Source: Maribacter sp. BPC-D8
Lineage (GTDB): Bacteria; Bacteroidota; Bacteroidia; Flavobacteriales; Flavobacteriaceae
Reading direction: 5' to 3'
DNA: 64,000 nt
Assembly (NCBI RefSeq): GCF_035207705.1
Contig: NZ_CP128187.1
Span: 1,612,001 to 1,676,000, forward strand
A program made the position numbers and the translations under genes. Below, piece after piece: positions 26,728 to 37,800 of this stretch (the first letter of the stretch is position 1; each line of letters starts with the position of its first letter). The notes under the pieces are model-generated. The model worked only from the letters and a program-made list of their open reading frames with translations. It ran no database searches and was not told where the DNA came from.

Positions 26728-29724
26728 ATGACTAAACTCAAAATGACATTCATTGCATTGATTGCAATGTTAGGGCAATTTGCCTACTCACAAACATCGA
26801 CCGTAAGCGGTGTTGTTTCTGATGAAACCGGAGCCCCCCTTCCAGGAGCCTCAGTGGTGGTATCAGGTACGACAAACGGTTCTCAAACCGATTTTGATGG
26901 AAACTTTGCACTAGCTAATGTTCCTTCAGACGGAACTTTAACTATTAGCTACATCGGTTATCAAACACAAAAGGTGCAAGTAAATGGTCAATCATCGATC
27001 AATATAGCTATGGAAATAGATGCCCAGGCTTTAGACGAGGTTGTGGTAGTTGGTTATGGTGCTCAAAGTAGGGCTGCGGTAACCGGTGCAATATCCAGTG
27101 TTAAATCTGAAGATCTAAATGCAGTACCAGTTGCGAATGCTACCGAAGCATTACAAGGTAGAGCTGCAGGTATTTCTGTAGTAAATACAGGCGCACCAGG
27201 TTCCGAACCTTCTATTACGATTAGAGGTTTAGGTACTTTCGGTAACAACTCCCCTCTTTTCGTAGTTGACGGAGTAATAGTTGGCAACCTTTCCGGTATC
27301 AACCAAAATGATATTGAAACTATCAACGTACTTAAAGATGCTTCTACAACTGCAGTATATGGTGCACAAGGTTCTAACGGGGTTATTCTCGTTACTACTA
27401 AAAAAGGTAAAAGCGGTAAGACTCAATTATCGTTCAATGCCCATACTGGTTTTCAACAGAATACACAGCGATATGATGTGTTGAATACCGAACAATACCT
27501 GCAATATGCCAATGAGGCTTTTGGTATCGTACCAAACACACCATCATCTACATCTGGTGTAAACACGAACTGGCAAGATGAAATTTATACTTCGGGACTT
27601 ATTAGAAGCTACGATATGGCTGCTTCTGGTGGTAGTGATACTAGCAACTTTAGAATATCTGGTGGATATTTTGAAAGAGAAGGTATCATTATTGAAACAG
27701 GATTTCAGAGATATTCTTTTAGAGCTAATAGCGATTTTACATTCGGTAAATTGAAATTGGGACAAAACTTATCCGTGAACTTTAACAAACAGAACTCTGA
27801 TAGAGTAGAATTTGGTCAACGTTCTCTTTTAGAGCATGCTATTAAAGCAGCACCGTATTTATCTGTATATAACCCTAATAACCTAGGTGGTTTTCAAGGA
27901 CCTAACAGTGCCGGTGACGGACAAGATGCCGAAAACCCTGTTAGAATATTAAAGCATGGTGATGCCGTTAATAATACATTTGCATTAGTAGGTAACATTT
28001 TTGCTGAATACGCTATTGTAGATGGACTAACATTTAAATCGCAAGTAGGTCTAGATTATTATAAAGGTACTAGTAATAATTTTATACCATCTTATAACGA
28101 CGATAGCTTAGGTGGTACCCACCAACAAGCTTTTGCTGCAATTACCAAGAACACTTCTGCAGGTCAAACTATCATTTTTACCAATAGCTTAAACTATAAC
28201 AAAACTATAGCTGATGTTCATAATTTCGAAGCATTGTTATTAGCTGAAAAGTTCGAAAGTCAAGGTACCAGTTTAAACGCAAATAGTCGAAACACAGTAT
28301 CAGATAATATAAATGAACTATCTAATGAAGATTCAAGTTTACAAAGTACTTCATTCGAATATAACAGATTAGGTTTCTTAGGAAGGTTAAATTATAACTA
28401 TGATGACAAATATATCGCTGCGGTATCTTTAAGACGTGATGCTTCTTCTAAATTCGGTGCTAACAATCGTTGGGGATGGTTTTCTTCTTATGCTTTAGGT
28501 TGGAATATTGCTAAAGAAAATTTCTTGGTTGATTCTAACGTAAGCACCTTGAAATTAAGAGGTAGTTTAGGGTATTCTGGAAATGATAGAATCTCTAACT
28601 ATTTATATAGTGCAACATTGGTCAATGATTTCCTTTACCCGATCGCCGGTTCTAATGCCGTTGGTACTACAGCATTCGGCTTGGCAAATCCTGACTTAAA
28701 ATGGGAGGAAACAAGACAATTGAATGTTGGTCTTGATTTTGGGTTTGCAAACGATAAATTTACAGCTGCCCTTGAATACTACGAAAACCAAAGTGATGAT
28801 TTATTGATTAGGGTACCTACTTCTACCTCTTTAGGTATTAACGAAGGTAGCCAAGTTAGAAACGTAGGTGCGGTAGAAACTACAGGTTTTGAATTAAGCT
28901 TAGGCTACAATGATTTCGAAGGTGATTTTAAATGGTCCGCTAATTTAAACTTATCTACAAGTTCAAACGAAGCAATTTCTTTAGGTGGTGTTGATGAACT
29001 AAATGGAGGAACTTTTGAATCACAACAAATTACAAGAGTTGTTGAGGGAGAATCATTATTTCACTTTTTCGGATTAGTTACCGATGGTATCTATCAAAAC
29101 CAAGCTGAAGTAGACGCGGTGTTTACAGCGAATCCTGGTCAAACTACAGTACAACCTGGCGATATTAGATTTAAGGATTTAAACAATGATGGCGACATCA
29201 CTTCTGAAGATAGAGATATCATTGGTAATCCACTTCCAGACTTAACATATGGTCTAAACCTAAGTGCAGATTACAAAAACTGGGATTTCAACATGTTCTG
29301 GACAGGTATCTATGGTAGAGACCTTTACAATACCAATATTTATGATTTAGAAGGTATGCCTAGATTATTCAACGCTGGTGTTGCTGTATTGGATAGATGG
29401 ACTCCAACTAACCCTTCTACTACAATACCGAGAGCTGCTGGAGCTCCACAGAACATTCAATTATCTGATCGTTTTGTAGAAGATGGTTCTTTCTCTAGAC
29501 TTAAAAACTTAACTATTGGGTACACACTACCAAATGACGCTTTTGGCCAAGAATTATTTTCTAAGTTTAGAATATATGTAAGTGGTCAGAACTTGATTAC
29601 CATTACAGATTACTCTGGTTTAGATCCTGAAGTAGGTAGTGGTGATTTATTCGAATTTGGTATCGATAGAGGTGCCTACCCACAGCCTAAGACCTATTTA
29701 ATGGGGTTACAAGTATCATTTTAA
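26728..29724 (+). CDS. SusC/RagA family TonB-linked outer-membrane protein
   Basis: A 998-residue TonB-dependent importer. The order is a signal peptide (ending at AYSQ), a carboxypeptidase-regulatory-like beta-sandwich (about 25-100: GAPLPGASVVVSGT), the SusC signature LDEVVVVGYG, a plug domain (about 110-225: ITIRGLGTFGNNSPLFVVDG), and a 22-strand barrel ending at GLQVSF. It imports oligosaccharides with its SusD partner. The following GH10 and GH43 genes suggest xylan-derived oligomers. Confidence 0.95.
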   Translation: MTKLKMTFIALIAMLGQFAYSQTSTVSGVVSDETGAPLPGASVVVSGTTNGSQTDFDGNFALANVPSDGTLTISYIGYQTQKVQVNGQSSINIAMEIDAQALDEVVVVGYGAQSRAAVTGAISSVKSEDLNAVPVANATEALQGRAAGISVVNTGAPGSEPSITIRGLGTFGNNSPLFVVDGVIVGNLSGINQNDIETINVLKDASTTAVYGAQGSNGVILVTTKKGKSGKTQLSFNAHTGFQQNTQRYDVLNTEQYLQYANEAFGIVPNTPSSTSGVNTNWQDEIYTSGLIRSYDMAASGGSDTSNFRISGGYFEREGIIIETGFQRYSFRANSDFTFGKLKLGQNLSVNFNKQNSDRVEFGQRSLLEHAIKAAPYLSVYNPNNLGGFQGPNSAGDGQDAENPVRILKHGDAVNNTFALVGNIFAEYAIVDGLTFKSQVGLDYYKGTSNNFIPSYNDDSLGGTHQQAFAAITKNTSAGQTIIFTNSLNYNKTIADVHNFEALLLAEKFESQGTSLNANSRNTVSDNINELSNEDSSLQSTSFEYNRLGFLGRLNYNYDDKYIAAVSLRRDASSKFGANNRWGWFSSYALGWNIAKENFLVDSNVSTLKLRGSLGYSGNDRISNYLYSATLVNDFLYPIAGSNAVGTTAFGLANPDLKWEETRQLNVGLDFGFANDKFTAALEYYENQSDDLLIRVPTSTSLGINEGSQVRNVGAVETTGFELSLGYNDFEGDFKWSANLNLSTSSNEAISLGGVDELNGGTFESQQITRVVEGESLFHFFGLVTDGIYQNQAEVDAVFTANPGQTTVQPGDIRFKDLNNDGDITSEDRDIIGNPLPDLTYGLNLSADYKNWDFNMFWTGIYGRDLYNTNIYDLEGMPRLFNAGVAVLDRWTPTNPSTTIPRAAGAPQNIQLSDRFVEDGSFSRLKNLTIGYTLPNDAFGQELFSKFRIYVSGQNLITITDYSGLDPEVGSGDLFEFGIDRGAYPQPKTYLMGLQVSF

Positions 29725-29743
29725 TTGCTAAAAAAAAAGAAAT

Positions 29744-31228
29744 ATGAAAACAACAAAAATAATTTTTTCAATGTTTACGCTCTTCACCGCAATGGTGATT
29801 ATAAACGGGTGTAGTGAAAATGACCTGGAGCTAGTCAATCCTAACGGATTGTCTCCAGAGACATTTTTCAAGACCGAAGCTCAAGTGCAATCATCCGTAA
29901 ATGCGGTATATGCGAACTTGCAGACAAGAGGTCTGTACTCTAGACACATGTTCTTCTCTCAAGACAACATGTCTCATGAGAATGATGGGAACCCACAACT
30001 AGAGGCTGACAAAAGACAGTATTTAGACTTCTCTTTTGACTCAAGTCACGGACCAATAGCAGATTATTGGGAAAGCTGCTTTAGAGGTATCAACAAAGCA
30101 AATTTTGTAATAGGCAACGAAGAAGCTATTAATGCAATTGAAGAATCTTTGGTAAGCAATACCATTAAGCAAAAGTTTATTGGTGAAGCAAGATTCTTAC
30201 GTGCACTTTTTAACTTCTTATTGGTTACTAGATTTGGCGATATGCCTTTAATTACAGAAATACCTACAACTACCGAGGGTATTGCTAAATCTTCTGCTGA
30301 TGATGTTTATGCCTTAATTATTTCAGACCTACAGTCTGCGTCTACTACTTTACTTGATAAAAGTGAAGAAGCTAATGGCAGAGCTACCAAAGGAGCAGCA
30401 ATTGCTCTTTTAGGGAAGGTATATTTATTTAGAGGAGAACATACTTTAGCCTTGGCTGAATTTAATAAGCTTTCGGGTTACTCATTGGAACCGAACTTCT
30501 TTGACAACTTCACAGAAGAAACGGAACATGGTGTAGAGTCTATTTTTGAAATAGAGTACGATGATGCTTTAGGAACTGGTGCTCAATGGAATTCATCTGT
30601 GACTGGTGCAGGACCAAACGAAGCAACTTTTAGAGGACAAGAATATGGCTTTAATGATTGGTTCAACGTTTTTCCTTCAGATGATCTTTTAGATGAATAT
30701 GAAGCAGGAGATACTAGATATGCTGATACATTCTATTCTGTAGGTGACACCTTCGGTGGTGGCGTAGTTACAGCAGAAATGCTAACTGCAGGAGATGAAA
30801 GACGTGCTGGCTGGAAAAAATATCAGAACTACTACAAAGATGCCAATGAAGACCAAGAATCTGGTATCAACTTTAACTACTTACGTTATGCCGATGTTCT
30901 TTTAATGATGGCTGAATGTGAAAATGAAGTAGGTACACAAGATGATGCTGTAGACCTTATTAACGAAGTTCGCGAAAGAGCTAGTCTTACCGACCTACCA
31001 TACGGACTTTCTAAAGCTGCAGTTTTTGAAGCTATCGTTCATGAAAGAAAAGTTGAATTAGCTGGTGAGCAAGTTCGTTACAACGACATTCTAAGATGGA
31101 ACTTAGTATCTACCGAATTAGCGGGTACTAATTTTCAAGTTGGTAAAAACGAATTATGGCCAATACCGGATAGAGAAATAACATCTAATGAAAATGTAAC
31201 TGCTGCAGATCAGAATCCTGGTTTTTAA
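29744..31228 (+). CDS. SusD/RagB family surface glycan-binding lipoprotein
   Basis: A 494-residue lipoprotein (lipobox INGC). The TPR-rich SusD fold is shown by KQKFIGEARFLRALFNFLLV, RATKGAAIALLGKVYLF, and the C-terminal motif VHERKVELAGEQVRYNDILRW. It caps the SusC pore and captures glycans. It is 19 bp downstream of the susC-like gene and followed by a terminator. Confidence 0.95.
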   Translation: MKTTKIIFSMFTLFTAMVIINGCSENDLELVNPNGLSPETFFKTEAQVQSSVNAVYANLQTRGLYSRHMFFSQDNMSHENDGNPQLEADKRQYLDFSFDSSHGPIADYWESCFRGINKANFVIGNEEAINAIEESLVSNTIKQKFIGEARFLRALFNFLLVTRFGDMPLITEIPTTTEGIAKSSADDVYALIISDLQSASTTLLDKSEEANGRATKGAAIALLGKVYLFRGEHTLALAEFNKLSGYSLEPNFFDNFTEETEHGVESIFEIEYDDALGTGAQWNSSVTGAGPNEATFRGQEYGFNDWFNVFPSDDLLDEYEAGDTRYADTFYSVGDTFGGGVVTAEMLTAGDERRAGWKKYQNYYKDANEDQESGINFNYLRYADVLLMMAECENEVGTQDDAVDLINEVRERASLTDLPYGLSKAAVFEAIVHERKVELAGEQVRYNDILRWNLVSTELAGTNFQVGKNELWPIPDREITSNENVTAADQNPGF

Positions 31229-31264
31229 GATAATATTGTTAAGTTAGTTTAGTTGAATTCCATT

Positions 31265-31295
31265 AAGCAGCATGTGCAGTCATGCTGCTTTTTTA
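31265..31295 (+). terminator. Rho-independent terminator after susD
   Basis: The stem AAGCAGCATG / CATGCTGCTT has a 6-base loop and a following T tract. It separates susCD from the VCBS-repeat gene. Confidence 0.88.
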
Positions 31296-31340
31296 ATACT
31301 ATTATTTTATGTTACTTTTAAAATATATAAAACTTAAAAA

Positions 31341-34300
31341 ATGAAACTATCAATTGTGCTTAGACCATTAATCTGTTCTATAGGTTTATTGGCATTCATC
31401 AATTGTTCTAAAAAAATAGAACCGGTTGACAGCAAAATATTCTCAAGTTTAGCTGCTAGTAAAACCGGTATCGATTTCAGTAACATACTTACTGAAAATG
31501 ATTCTTTAAATTACTTCACCTATTCGTATTTATATATGGGTGGCGGTGTTGCTACTGGCGACATCAATAATGACGGACTTTTAGACCTTTTCTTCACAGG
31601 CAATCAAGTAGAGAACAAATTATACCTCAATAAAGGAAACCTTCAGTTTGAAGATATTTCTGAGAAATCTGGTGTTGCTGGTGATGATCGCTGGTATACT
31701 GGTGTAACCATGGCAGACGTAAATGGCGATGGGTATTTAGATATCTATTGCTCCGTTGGCGGCAAATTCACACCAAAAGAAAATCAATTATATATAAATA
31801 ATACCGACGGCACCTTTACTGAAAAAGCCAAAGAATATGGTGTAGCCGATACAGGCAACAGCGTACAGGCTACTTTTTTAGATTATGATAAAGATGGCGA
31901 TATAGATATGTATGTTGCCAACTACCCTCCTACCAACTTTACATCGCCTACGTTCTACTATTCCTTTAAAATGAAGAATCCAAAAGCTTCAGAGTCTGAT
32001 CACTTATATAGAAATGATGGAGACAAATTTATTGACGTAACTGAAGAAGCAGGACTCACAAATTTCGGACTCACCTTAAGTGCAACGGTTGGTGATATAA
32101 ATAATGACGGTTGGCCAGATCTATATGTATCCAATGATTTTAATTCTCCAGATTTCATGTACCTCAACAACCAAAACGGCACGTTCAAAGAGGTAGTAAA
32201 AGAAGCTACTGCACATACTGCATTTTATGGTATGGGTACTGATATTGCAGATATCAATAATGACGGAAACTTAGATATTTTTCAAGTTGATATGGATGCC
32301 AGAAGTAATCGAAGAAAAAAGGCAAACATGGCAAGCATGAATCCTAGTTTGTTTTGGGGTGTGGTAAATGCAGGTTTTCATTATCAATATATGCACAATT
32401 GCATGCAATTAAATTCAGGTATATACACTGATGGCATTCCGCACTTTTCTAATGTATCTAGAATAACAGGCACCTCATCGACCGACTGGAGCTGGGGACC
32501 TTTATTCGCTGACTTTGATAATGACGGCAACAAAGACCTATTTGTATCAAACGGAACTCGAAAAGAAATTAATAACAATGACTATTTCAAGAAATTAGAT
32601 GATATTAAAATTGAAAAAGACACACTTTTAGAACTCAGTAAAAGCATACCCTCTGAAAAAATTGAAAACTTCATTTTTAAGAACAATGGCAATTTAGATT
32701 TTGAAATGGCTAATGACATTTGGGGAATCGACTATAAAGGATTTTCTAACGGTGTTGTTTATGCTGATTTAGATAACGACGGAGATTTAGAAATTGTAAC
32801 TAATAATATCGATGACAAGGCTTCATTATTTGAGAATAAAAGTTCAGAAACTAATAATTATGTTTCAATCAAATTCACAGGTAAAAAAGGGAACACGTCT
32901 GGTTTGGGCAATAGAATTTATGTCACAACAGAAGGTGTAACCCAAGTACAAGAGCTAACCCTTTCTAGAGGCTTTCAATCATCTGTTGCTCCAGAATTAC
33001 ATTTTGGTGTAGGCAAACACACAAAAATTGATGAAATAAAAGTAGTATGGACAGATGGCACGGTTCAAAAATTAAATAATATAGATAGCAACCAACAATT
33101 AACCCTGTCTCCGTCAGATGCTCAAGAAAGCGAACAAGAACTGGTAGACGTAGCTAGAATATTTGAAACTGATACTACAGGAATGTTTCCTGTATTTAGA
33201 CATACAGAAAACTATTATGATGACTTTGCCACCCAAATACTACTACCCCACCAAATGTCGGCATTTGGTCCGGCTTTAGCTGTCGGCGATGTAAACGGTG
33301 ATGATTTAGAAGATTACTTTGTTGGTGGTTCTGTAGGTTATACCGGCAGTTTATTTTTACAAAATTCTAACGGATTTATTAAAACTGATGCTACTTTCTT
33401 AGATGACGATATATTAAGTGAAGATACTGGCGCTTTATTTTTTGACGCTGATGGCGACGGTGACAATGATTTGTATGTCGCTAGCGGCGGATATGAATTT
33501 ACCGAAAACAATGAAAAATTAAAAGATAGATTATACGTCAACAATGGCGCAGGGCAATTCAGTAAAGTATCTGATGAAAACATGCCAAATCTAACCATTA
33601 GCGGCGCTAAAGTTTATAATGCAGATTTTGATAAGGACGGTGATGATGACCTATTAGTTTTGGGCAGACAAGTACCCGGTAGCTACCCTAGCCCGACAGA
33701 TAGTTATATTCTAGAGAATATTAGCACTAACAATCAAGTGGCATTTCAAGTAAACGAAAAATTACAGCCAGCAGCTTTTAAAAACTTGGGCATGGCCACA
33801 AGTGCAGTTATTACAGACTATAATAATGATGGCTGGCAAGATATTATCGTTGTTGGTGAATGGATGCCGATTAGAGTATTTAAGAATAGCAAAACAGGCT
33901 TTAGCGAAGTCTCTGAAGAAATGGGCTTAACTGCCGATACCACTGGTTGGTGGTGGAGTATTGAACAAGGCGATTTTGATCAAGATGGTGATATGGACTA
34001 TGTAGTGGGTAATAATGGCCTCAATTATAAATACAAAGCTACCAATGACGAAACCTTCGATATTTTCGTAAACGATTTTGACAAGGATAATAAAGAAGAT
34101 ATTGTACTAAGCTATTATAATGACGGTAAACAATATCCACTGCGGGGTCGTGAATGTTCTTCTCAGCAAATACCGGCAATCAAACAAAAATTCCAGAATT
34201 ACGAGAGTTTTGCCGAAGCTACACTTGAAGATGTATACACAGAAAAATCTTTGGAATCTTCATTACACTACCAAGTGAAATCTTTTGCCAGTGTTTATTT

Positions 34301-34649
34301 AGAAAATAAAGACGGTAAATTCATAATTCATCAGCTACCAATAGAAGCTCAAATATCGAGCATCAATGAAATTATGGTAGACGATTACGATAAAGATGGT
34401 TTGCTTGATATTCTTATTGCTGGCAATCTATTAGTTTCTGAAGTAGAAACTCCAAGAAATGATGCCGGTTATGGACTACTATTAAAAGGTGATGGTACAG
34501 GAAACTTCAAAGGTATTACTGCCGACGAAAGTGGGCTATTTATACCTGGCGATGTAAAAGATGTTGAAATCATACATAACAGAAATAACCAACCTTATTT
34601 AATTGCGGCTAAAAACAACGACTACTTGCAGTTTGTAAGATGGAATTGA
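31341..34649 (+). CDS. VCBS/FG-GAP repeat lipoprotein with ASPIC/UnbV domain
   Basis: A 1102-residue lipoprotein (lipobox INCS). Many FG-GAP/VCBS repeats carry calcium-loop-like motifs (GDINNDGLLDLF, DVNGDGYLDIY, DYDKDGDIDMY, DFDNDGNKDLF), first at about 65-495 and again at about 635-1090. An ASPIC/UnbV (CRTAC1-like) domain lies between, at about 510-590 (FGVGKHTKIDEIKVVWTDG). It probably folds as two seven-blade propellers at the cell surface. Such proteins recur next to SusCD pairs. A glycan-binding or docking role is inferred, since no catalytic residues are recognised. Confidence 0.9.
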   Translation: MKLSIVLRPLICSIGLLAFINCSKKIEPVDSKIFSSLAASKTGIDFSNILTENDSLNYFTYSYLYMGGGVATGDINNDGLLDLFFTGNQVENKLYLNKGNLQFEDISEKSGVAGDDRWYTGVTMADVNGDGYLDIYCSVGGKFTPKENQLYINNTDGTFTEKAKEYGVADTGNSVQATFLDYDKDGDIDMYVANYPPTNFTSPTFYYSFKMKNPKASESDHLYRNDGDKFIDVTEEAGLTNFGLTLSATVGDINNDGWPDLYVSNDFNSPDFMYLNNQNGTFKEVVKEATAHTAFYGMGTDIADINNDGNLDIFQVDMDARSNRRKKANMASMNPSLFWGVVNAGFHYQYMHNCMQLNSGIYTDGIPHFSNVSRITGTSSTDWSWGPLFADFDNDGNKDLFVSNGTRKEINNNDYFKKLDDIKIEKDTLLELSKSIPSEKIENFIFKNNGNLDFEMANDIWGIDYKGFSNGVVYADLDNDGDLEIVTNNIDDKASLFENKSSETNNYVSIKFTGKKGNTSGLGNRIYVTTEGVTQVQELTLSRGFQSSVAPELHFGVGKHTKIDEIKVVWTDGTVQKLNNIDSNQQLTLSPSDAQESEQELVDVARIFETDTTGMFPVFRHTENYYDDFATQILLPHQMSAFGPALAVGDVNGDDLEDYFVGGSVGYTGSLFLQNSNGFIKTDATFLDDDILSEDTGALFFDADGDGDNDLYVASGGYEFTENNEKLKDRLYVNNGAGQFSKVSDENMPNLTISGAKVYNADFDKDGDDDLLVLGRQVPGSYPSPTDSYILENISTNNQVAFQVNEKLQPAAFKNLGMATSAVITDYNNDGWQDIIVVGEWMPIRVFKNSKTGFSEVSEEMGLTADTTGWWWSIEQGDFDQDGDMDYVVGNNGLNYKYKATNDETFDIFVNDFDKDNKEDIVLSYYNDGKQYPLRGRECSSQQIPAIKQKFQNYESFAEATLEDVYTEKSLESSLHYQVKSFASVYLENKDGKFIIHQLPIEAQISSINEIMVDDYDKDGLLDILIAGNLLVSEVETPRNDAGYGLLLKGDGTGNFKGITADESGLFIPGDVKDVEIIHNRNNQPYLIAAKNNDYLQFVRWN

Positions 34650-34882
34650 CGAAAAGGTTATAGTAATTAAACTCTTTAAAAATAAACACTTCTAATAGCC
34701 CTAAAAGGGAGCTAAAACTTTAAAAATAATCAAATTAAGAAATTACTATCACGCTAAAGACATCTAAAACAGATTGAAATAAAAATTGAAGTTGACACTT
34801 AATATCAGAATAGACCTATTTTTAAAGATAACATACTTTAAAATAGGTTGTAAAAAAAAAACGTGTAATCAATTAAAAAAAA

Positions 34883-37800
34883 ATGAGTAACAAAAAGCTA
34901 TTTATATGGGTGTTTGCTATTTACATAATGCTGGCCTTAAAGGTTAGTGCGCAAACAAGTAATGACACCTATAATTTTGTTACTATCGATGATGGCATAC
35001 CTAAGAGTGCCATCACCAAAATAATTCAAGATAAAGAAGGTCTTATTTGGATCGCCACTTATGGAGAAGGTTTGTTGAAATATAATGGTACAGATTTAAA
35101 AAAATATAAACATGATGACAATGACAACAGCTCAATAAATAACTCAATAGTCAATACCATATTTATTGACTCTAAAGATAATATTTGGGTAGGATCAAAC
35201 GAAGGCTTAAATAAATACGATAAAGAATTAGACCTATTTTCTAGTATTAGAATTTCTAGAAATGAACTAACAAATAAAGATTTAGCTGTTTTTTCTATTA
35301 GTGAAGATATTAATGGGTCTATATTCATAGGCACTCCGGCACACGGTCTTTTTAGGTTAAACGTAATTGATAATTCAATTGAAGAAATAAAAGATGAAGC
35401 TGGCTCTTCAGGCACTCAATCAGTAATAAACGCTATTGTTCCTTTAAAGAATGGTGACATGCTTATAGGCTCGACCTCTGGGCTATTCAAATATGACAAA
35501 GGCTATAATGTTCTAAAACCAAAAAAAATAAGTACCGAAAATGGTATTCTTTTAAATGACTATGCCATACAATCAATAACCATTGATGACAATGAAGACA
35601 TTTGGCTAGGCACCTTTACCAAGGGATTATTTAAAGTAAGTAACGAAATAGACGACCGCTATACCGCAGCGATTTTCGATTTTACCGACAAGCGTATTTT
35701 TGCAATAGAAGTATTACCCAATAATACAGTCATATGCGCTACGGAAAATGATGGGCTTTTTGTTCTAGATATGAACGGGAACCCGATTCATAATTACACC
35801 TATGACAAATCTGATCCAAAACGTATTCGTTCTAATTCTATTTGGTCAATTTTTGTGGACAATCAAGAACGCATATGGTTAGGTTATTATAATAAGGGTA
35901 TTAGTGTTTACGACAAGTATTATGACAAATTCTCAGAATTAGAAAGTCTTCCGTACAACAAAAACTCCTTACAATCTCCTTCTGTTACTGGTATTATACA
36001 AGGTAGTGACCATCAACTTTGGATAGGAATGGACGGTGGCGGTATTGATAAATACAATTTAGATACTAAAGAATTCACACATCTATCTGACAATTTTATT
36101 AGTAATTCTGAAAAACTAAAAAACTTAGACGTTCAAACTATTTTCTTAGACAAACAAGAGAACCTGTGGGCAGGCACGTGGAGTTCTGGTATTTTCTACT
36201 TACCCAAAGGTGGTAAATCTTTTAAAAACTTTTCTATAGAATCAACCAACCAGGCTCTAACCTCTAATAGCGTTATCAGTTTTTCTGAAGATTCTAAAGG
36301 CACAATTTGGATAGGCACCTACTTTGGTGGTTTACATTCATACAATCCAATCAAAAAAGAATTTCAACACCACTCTAGCGATACTTTTACCTCCCCTTTA
36401 GGTAAAGAAGGTCATGTTAGAACTGTATTAGTAGACCAGCAAGACAATATATGGATCGGCGGCCCTGAGGGATTGGTTAAAGCCTATTGGTCTGATGAAC
36501 AAAAACTAGAAACTAAAATTTTAAATAATTTAATTACTGAAAATTCTGCTGTTCAAGGCGCTATTAATGCCAGGTCGTTATATGAAGACAGCGCTAAAAA
36601 TATTTGGTTAGGTACTTACGGCAAAGGGTTATGTAAAATTAATTTAGAAGAAAATATAATTGATTGGTATAACGCAGATGACGGTCTGTTTTTGGAAAAT
36701 ATCTCATCTATCATTGAAGATAATAATCAGAATATTTGGGTAAGCGGTGAAACAGGACTTGCCATGTTAGACACCAAAACCAAGAAATTTTCAAATTATA
36801 ATAAAGAAGATGGTTTACTCGCAAACAACTTTAACTACAATGCCGTAACCAAAGATAAAAACGGAATTCTTTATTTTGGTAATTATGAAGGTATTGACTA
36901 CTTCAACCCGAATAACATATTACAGAATACGAACAAACCATTAGTATATTTTACTGATTTGAAGATATTCAACAAATCTGTAATCCCCTCAGAAAAAGGA
37001 GCTCCACTTCAAAAAACAATATCAGAGATCGATAATCTTACCCTAAAACCCAATCAGTTTGTATTTACACTTGAGTATGCTGAAGTTAATTTCACTAGGG
37101 CGAACAACAATGAATATGCCTACTACTTAGAAGGATTTGAAGATGATTGGAATTATGTTGGAAACTCAAGAAGTGCCACCTATACTAACCTATCTGCAGG
37201 AGATTACATTTTTCATGTAAAAGCATCTAACAACGATGGAGTTTGGACTGAGAATCCGCTCGCACTACCTATAACCATACTTGCACCTTGGTGGGCGACC
37301 AACTGGGCTATTTTCGTTTATATATTATTAATTGGATCTATTATTTATTTTATTAGCTGGTTCTCAAATAAAAGAATTGAAGAAAGAAGAATTATAAAAT
37401 TTGAAAGAGACCAAAGACAACAAGAAGAAATACTAAATGAAAAGAAAATCCAATTTTTCACCAATATCTCTCATGAATTTAGAACCCCACTTACGCTTAT
37501 TATCAACCCAATAATAGATATTATTGAAACAAATCAGTATAAACAAAGTAAAGGTTTAAAAGAAAAACATAGAATTATCCATAGAAATGCGCAACGTCTT
37601 AAAAACCTGATAGATGAGCTAATGGATTTTAGAAAATTACATTTAAACAAGTTAATCTTAAATGCATCTAACATAAATGCTTACAAATTTATTAGAGAAA
37701 TAGCAGAGCATTTTGAAGAGGAAGCATTCGAAAAAAACATTTTACTTTCTACAGAAACTGATGATAGAGAAACTAATTTTTGGGGTGACCCAGGCTTATT